Source of the DNA: Luscinia megarhynchos
Lineage: Eukaryota; Chordata; Aves; Passeriformes; Turdidae
DNA: 64,000 bases
Reading direction: 5' to 3'
Assembly (NCBI GenBank): GCA_034336665.1
Contig: CM067592.1
Location: forward strand, 44,793,761 to 44,857,760
Position 1 is the stretch's first letter. Each line of letters starts with the position of its first letter. Position numbers and translations under genes: made by a program. Below are positions 59,593-64,000 of the stretch, piece after piece. A model generated the notes under the pieces. That model was given only the letters and a program-made list of their open reading frames with translations, searched no databases and was not told the origin of the DNA.

Positions 59593-62269
59593 TTCTGCCC
59601 ATCCATATTTGACAGTTTGGCTCTGGGACATTATTGCATGAGGTTGTGGTTGGAGACAGAAACATGGGGACTCACCAAAGGTCATCAATAAACAGCATAT
59701 TTTATTGTTTGAATCTTCTCATCAGATGTTCAAAACCCCCGGGCTTAACACCTCATTGGTCAGGGTCTCAACAGCACCCAGCTCCTCTGCCAGCCACGTG
59801 TCTGCATTTAGGATGGAATGGGATTGCCTGGGAGTTCCCTGTCCAGGTTTTAATCCAACCTGTCTTTACTCTACATGAGTTTTCTAGGCCAGTCAGGATG
59901 AGGGACTGATATTTATCTGGCAGCTACAACTGTGATAGTGGGATTACTGTGGGATGCTCCAGAGCATGGACACCCAATCAGCACCAGCAAATTGCTCCTG
60001 ATACGTGGCTGTGGGCAGAAACAACAAAACTGATCTCCAGCGTTACATCCCAAAAACCCTGCATGCTGTAGGAGAAGAGAACAAGGCCCAAATCTAGCCC
60101 AGCACCGTGCACATACCCCCTTGGAAGAAGACTCCTCATCTGGAGATGCTTCTTTGACCTCTGTTTAATAATTGAAAATATCTGTGCTAAAGCTTTTCAT
60201 GTAAAGCAATCTGATGAAATGTATGTGACTGAGTTCATCGTTGTTGGTCAGTGTTGTTTTAGCTTCATTTGGGTTTGGAACCACCTGAAGTCAACAAAGA
60301 ATCACAAAAACCCTGAATCAGAGGCTCAAGTTAGTCAGTGTTATTTGCATTTAGCAAAGTTCAGAGGTGCTAAGGATCTACATCATATAAGGCTACAAGG
60401 AGCTAAACTCCCTTTAGGAGTAGCCAGTGAAAGCTGACCAAGTCTCTCAAAATGCTCTAGTGTTTGGTAAGCTGACTGGAGACTGAAGAATTACCAGAGT
60501 TTTCTTCTTTTTAAGCCTGACTCAACAGTTATGCTGGTAGCAACCTTACAGGAATGGAACTTCTTACAGTGCATGCTTTTCAAGCGGGAAGCAAGTTAAA
60601 ATAGCTCACTGCTGTTCAATAACTGGGAAAAAGTAAAATACTTGAAAGGATTTTTGGAAATTAATTTGTAATTTTAATGAATAATCCTTCATGTTGATGT
60701 ACTGAGATCACAGGAATGACAAAATCCCTCAAGAGAAATGCAAGAAGCCTAACGTGCTGACTTTAGCAGGAGCTACTGCTAGTTCTTCAGGAAACAGGGC
60801 GAGAAAAGAGGTGTTTTAGTGTTCATAAAGGGCCTAATCTCTTTAGATGTTTGGTTAAGATCTCAGTCTTTCAGACAGTTTGTTAGAATAGTCAGTTTTG
60901 TTTACTCTGGGTGTTTTTCCCTAGTGATAGAAAAGTCAAAATTCCTTTGAAAAACTGCAATAGACTTTTTTTGACAGATCTATCACCCCACAGAAAAGCT
61001 GCACTGAAATGTAAAGAGAGTCTGCTTGTTTGAAGCCTTGTTTGAGGCTTACATATAAATATAAAAAATTATACGTATTTAAATGAAAGGAGAGCACATG
61101 GGCAGTAAAACTAAAAAACAAAACTCTTGGTGTTTAGGTGTTAAACTATGTCCCTTTTTTGTGTGCTGCTTAATTCTTCATTGCTTCCAGAGTGCTTATT
61201 TTCTTATTGTTCTGTTTATTTTTATGTATCCATGGCAACCATGAGTCTTTGTCAAGGAGCCATCTCTGTGTGTCTCCTTTTGAGAGGCTGAAATCCTAAA
61301 AACCATGCTATTTCTGCCTGAATGTTTCTTACACTGAATATGTCTTAATTTGTAAGTGTTTTGACATAATGAAGAAGCATTTTTTCTTATATTACTAGTG
61401 TTTTTAAAAAATTGGTTACAGAGATACATGGGATTTTGTTTTAAAATGTAATATTTCTGGAAATCCCACCAAGAGCACAGCAGTTCATATTGTCTATTTA
61501 TGTACATGTAAATAACCCTAAAAATCTGCAGTATTTCAGATAGGCTAATATATTTCTCCCTTTCTAATATTCACACCACAATTGCAGGCTGGCAACAGAG
61601 AGAAAAAATCCATATAATCAAATAAACTTACAGACCACCTTTTTCTTACAGCATTAAAACAGGTGTCAAGCTACACATCCCCTAAGACAATGTCCCTGCT
61701 ATAAAGGACAAAACAGGTCAGTTGAAAAAAAAATGAACAGAGTTATTTTATTTCTATTTCATTTCTACCTTTGTGAAGTTTCCTGGATTTTAGTAAACAA
61801 AAGCGGTTTATACAAATATGCTTATTTGACATTAAAATATTTGTGATTCTACAAATTGCATTAAGAGGAAGGCAAAGGCACTGGTAGGAAGTTCCTGTCT
61901 CTTTTGACCTCATCCCCACAGCTCAGCTTACACTTTCTGAGTTCTGCATGGTATGACATTGTGCTGTAGGAGTTTCTTAAGAGCTCTTTAAATAGCCACA
62001 GGCCTTTCTTGCAAGTTATAATACATAAGGCACAGGTTGCATTTCCTTTTTACTGGGCCCACTTTAACAGGAATCTTTGATAAGTGGCTTCTTGAGATTT
62101 CGAACTAAGGACAACTTCCCATAAAAAGAGAAAGAGCCAGCCAAAATCTTAGCATTATATCCCAATGCAACTGCCTTTCTTTACCATTATTTCATCATAA
62201 ATTGCTTTTCCTGTAATCAGACAGCTCCCAAAATACTGTTACTTAGAGAGAACTTTCTAGTATCATCAC
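59593..62269. other. Unique non-coding stretch
   Basis: No gene recognised. The part 59680-60120 is less AT-rich and might be an old LTR, but no TG/CA ends or duplication could be found. Confidence 0.4.
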
Positions 62270-62400
62270 AGAAGATAGTTATTTTCTATATTTATAATCT
62301 ATAATTCTATATTTAGAATCAATCTATATTAATTAATGTTATTTCTGTATCTAGAAATAATCTATATTCCTATACTTATAATCTGTATTATAAACAATTG
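62270..62400. repeat. AT-rich stretch with repeated AATCTATA
   Basis: AATCTATA or AATCTGTA occurs at 62296, 62321, 62369 and 62390 within an almost pure A/T/C strand. Confidence 0.7.
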
Positions 62401-63061
62401 AATCTTAAAATGGGCCCCCAAAATGTTGTCTACTTGTAGAATTTCTGGGGGACAGTAAGTGTGCTTATTAAATAATACATGACATGGGATACATTTTCTT
62501 CATAAATACAGCACAAAAACTTCTTGCTCTGGACAGTAAACTGCCCAGGTGAATATATGTGTAACACTCTTCTTAGACTGTTCGACACTTGGGAGAATCA
62601 GGACACTAAGCTGTGATATGCCCTACAAATCCAATGGAGAATATTTCCTGCCTGCTGAGAGGTGTAGGTACAAAGTAAAGCCTTTAGCAGTCCCATGTGT
62701 TACTGGTGGGCACTAGGTGTTTGTTGGGAGGTGGTGAAAGATATCCTCCATTCAGTGGGAAGCTAAGGGCTGTGGGAGCAGGACCTGTGGAGGTATTTTC
62801 AGAAAGTCTAGAGGGCAAGGAGAAGGTAGGATCATGCAGCCAGCTCACGCAGTTCAGGTTGTACCAGGTAGTTTAAGCACTGTTTCCTGCTCCTCAGCAC
62901 GCCCAGAGAGCAGAAATGGAGCCTGGCAAGCGGCTGTGCTCTGAGATGCCTGCTCTTGCCTGCAGTCTCAAGCAGTCTTAACTGAGATTTTGCATCCAGG
63001 AAAGAGTCAAGTTGCCTTGCCCTCCAGATGCAAAGCTCAAGTGAAAATGGTTGGCTACTGT
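62401..63061. other. Unique non-coding stretch
   Basis: Nothing recognised. Confidence 0.5.
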
Positions 63062-63292
63062 TCACAGAATCACAGAGCCACAGAGCTGAGTTGGAAGGGT
63101 CTCACAAGGATCAGCGAGTCCAACTCTTGTCCCCCCTACACAGGGCATCCCCAAGAATCACACCATGTGCCCAAGAGCATTGTCCAAACGCTCCTTGAAC
63201 TCTGCCAGGTTGGTGCTGTGGCCACTTCCCTGGGGACCCTGCTCTAGTGCCCAACCACCCTCCGGGTAAAGAACTTTTTCCTAACATCAAAC
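63062..63292 (-). mobile_element. CR1 3' end
   Basis: TCACAGAATCACAGAGCC, TTGGAAGGGTCTCACAAGG, CATTGTCCAAACGCTCCTTG, TTCCCTGGGGACCC and TAAAGAACTTTTTCCTAA follow the reverse of the CR1 3' UTR in order. One of the better preserved CR1 tails here. Confidence 0.92.
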
Positions 63293-64000
63293 CTAAGGAT
63301 GTAGCAGTTTCTTTCACCTCTGGTGTGATCCTTGGAGCACAAGTATTTTGATGGCAGGGCACTCCCTCTGAGTTAATTGCAGGAGGAAACGATCCCTGCC
63401 AAATGTTTTAATGTTGCTTCATGTGCATATGTGGAGGGATACAGCTAAGCAGAGGGCTTCTGTTCTGCTGCTGGAGACCTGTGGTGGAGATAGAAAACAT
63501 CCTGCAGCCGATCTGGGTACACCTCTATCACTTTGAGAAGGAGCTTATGTGGATCTACACTGAGGGACTCCATAGAGTGTTTTCCCAGGAGGAGTAGGAC
63601 TGGACCATGTTGTTCTGACCTGCTCTGAAATGACCATAATTTTCCCTGGCCAGGTACCTGTGCTGCTGAAGGTGGGAGTTGAAAGAGAAAGAACCTCTCT
63701 GTGTTGATGCTTTGCATTCTATTCTCCTCATTGATATCCATTAATTACTTCTGTAGGACACAAAATTAAGTGGACCACTGGAGCAAATACAGATTTTCTC
63801 TCTGTAGATGAACAGATCTGAGAGTGCTTAACAAGCAGGCACAGTCCAAAGAAAACTTCCAGCTCTCCTGATGAGCGGGTGCCCAAAGCACAGAGAGAGC
63901 ACTGTGCTTATATACCTCTGGATAACCCACTGTGACAGAGCTGTGAGTGTCCTTGGCCACACCAGCATTTAATGGTTCGCTTTGGAAGGAGAAGGGTTTG
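63293..64000. other. Unique non-coding stretch to window end
   Basis: A 98-codon minus-strand open frame (63445-63741) lies here, but I recognise no family and see no clear splice context. Confidence 0.4.

Noticed and set aside
59680..60120. Possible further inverted LTR
   Set aside because: Slightly different composition and a TTTATT motif, but no terminal TG/CA pair with matching flanks.
1..64000. CRISPR arrays, operons, tRNA or rRNA genes
   Set aside because: None seen; the repeats are eukaryotic retroelements and microsatellites.

Overview
This window reads as non-coding nuclear DNA from a bird, most likely a songbird or another neoavian. The evidence is CR1 LINE tails ending in degenerate ATTCTGTG-type octamers, at least seven avian endogenous-retrovirus LTRs that stand alone without internal genes, short microsatellites, and an AT-rich background with no long open reading frame. 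No intact protein-coding gene, tRNA, rRNA, CRISPR array or other prokaryote-type feature could be supported. Open frames longer than 100 codons fall within repeats, on the antisense side of repeats, or in AT-rich DNA without coding character.

Layout. 0-8 kb: a + strand LTR (1923-2310), two adjacent CR1 fragments carrying the same part of the CR1 ORF2 end (4913-5815), and a complete inverted solo LTR with a perfect 5-bp target duplication (6052-7216). 8-17 kb: mostly unique sequence, a minus-strand LTR (12403-13134) and a CR1 (13772-14325). 17-25 kb: a GGAA/GGATTCC compound microsatellite, then one LTR family present twice in opposite orientations (17825-18488 and 24168-24615), a third LTR (21789-22391) and three CR1 tails. 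25-31 kb: unique sequence with a G/T-rich tract. 30588-31953: a GC-rich complete solo LTR with a perfect target duplication. 32-47 kb: largely unique, with a pair of diverged 120-130 bp sister sequences at 35.1 and 38.3 kb. 47.6-48.3 kb: a very old CR1. 49.5-58 kb: five collinear minus-strand open segments bounded by splice-like sites. 58-64 kb: two CR1 tails and unique sequence.

The most interesting item is the 49.5-58 kb interval. Segments at 57925-57774, 56055-55827, 54135-53857, 50363-50212 and 49816-49580 (minus strand) each have AG/GT borders, and three of the four junctions agree in codon phase or could be tested for it (A to B, C to D, D to E). They translate to cysteine- and N-glycosylation-rich peptides resembling an ectodomain. 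Segments A and D hold in-frame stops and E has a frame break, so I read the set as a possible decayed gene. I could not name the family. All family assignments of repeats come from recognition of consensus features, not from a search.
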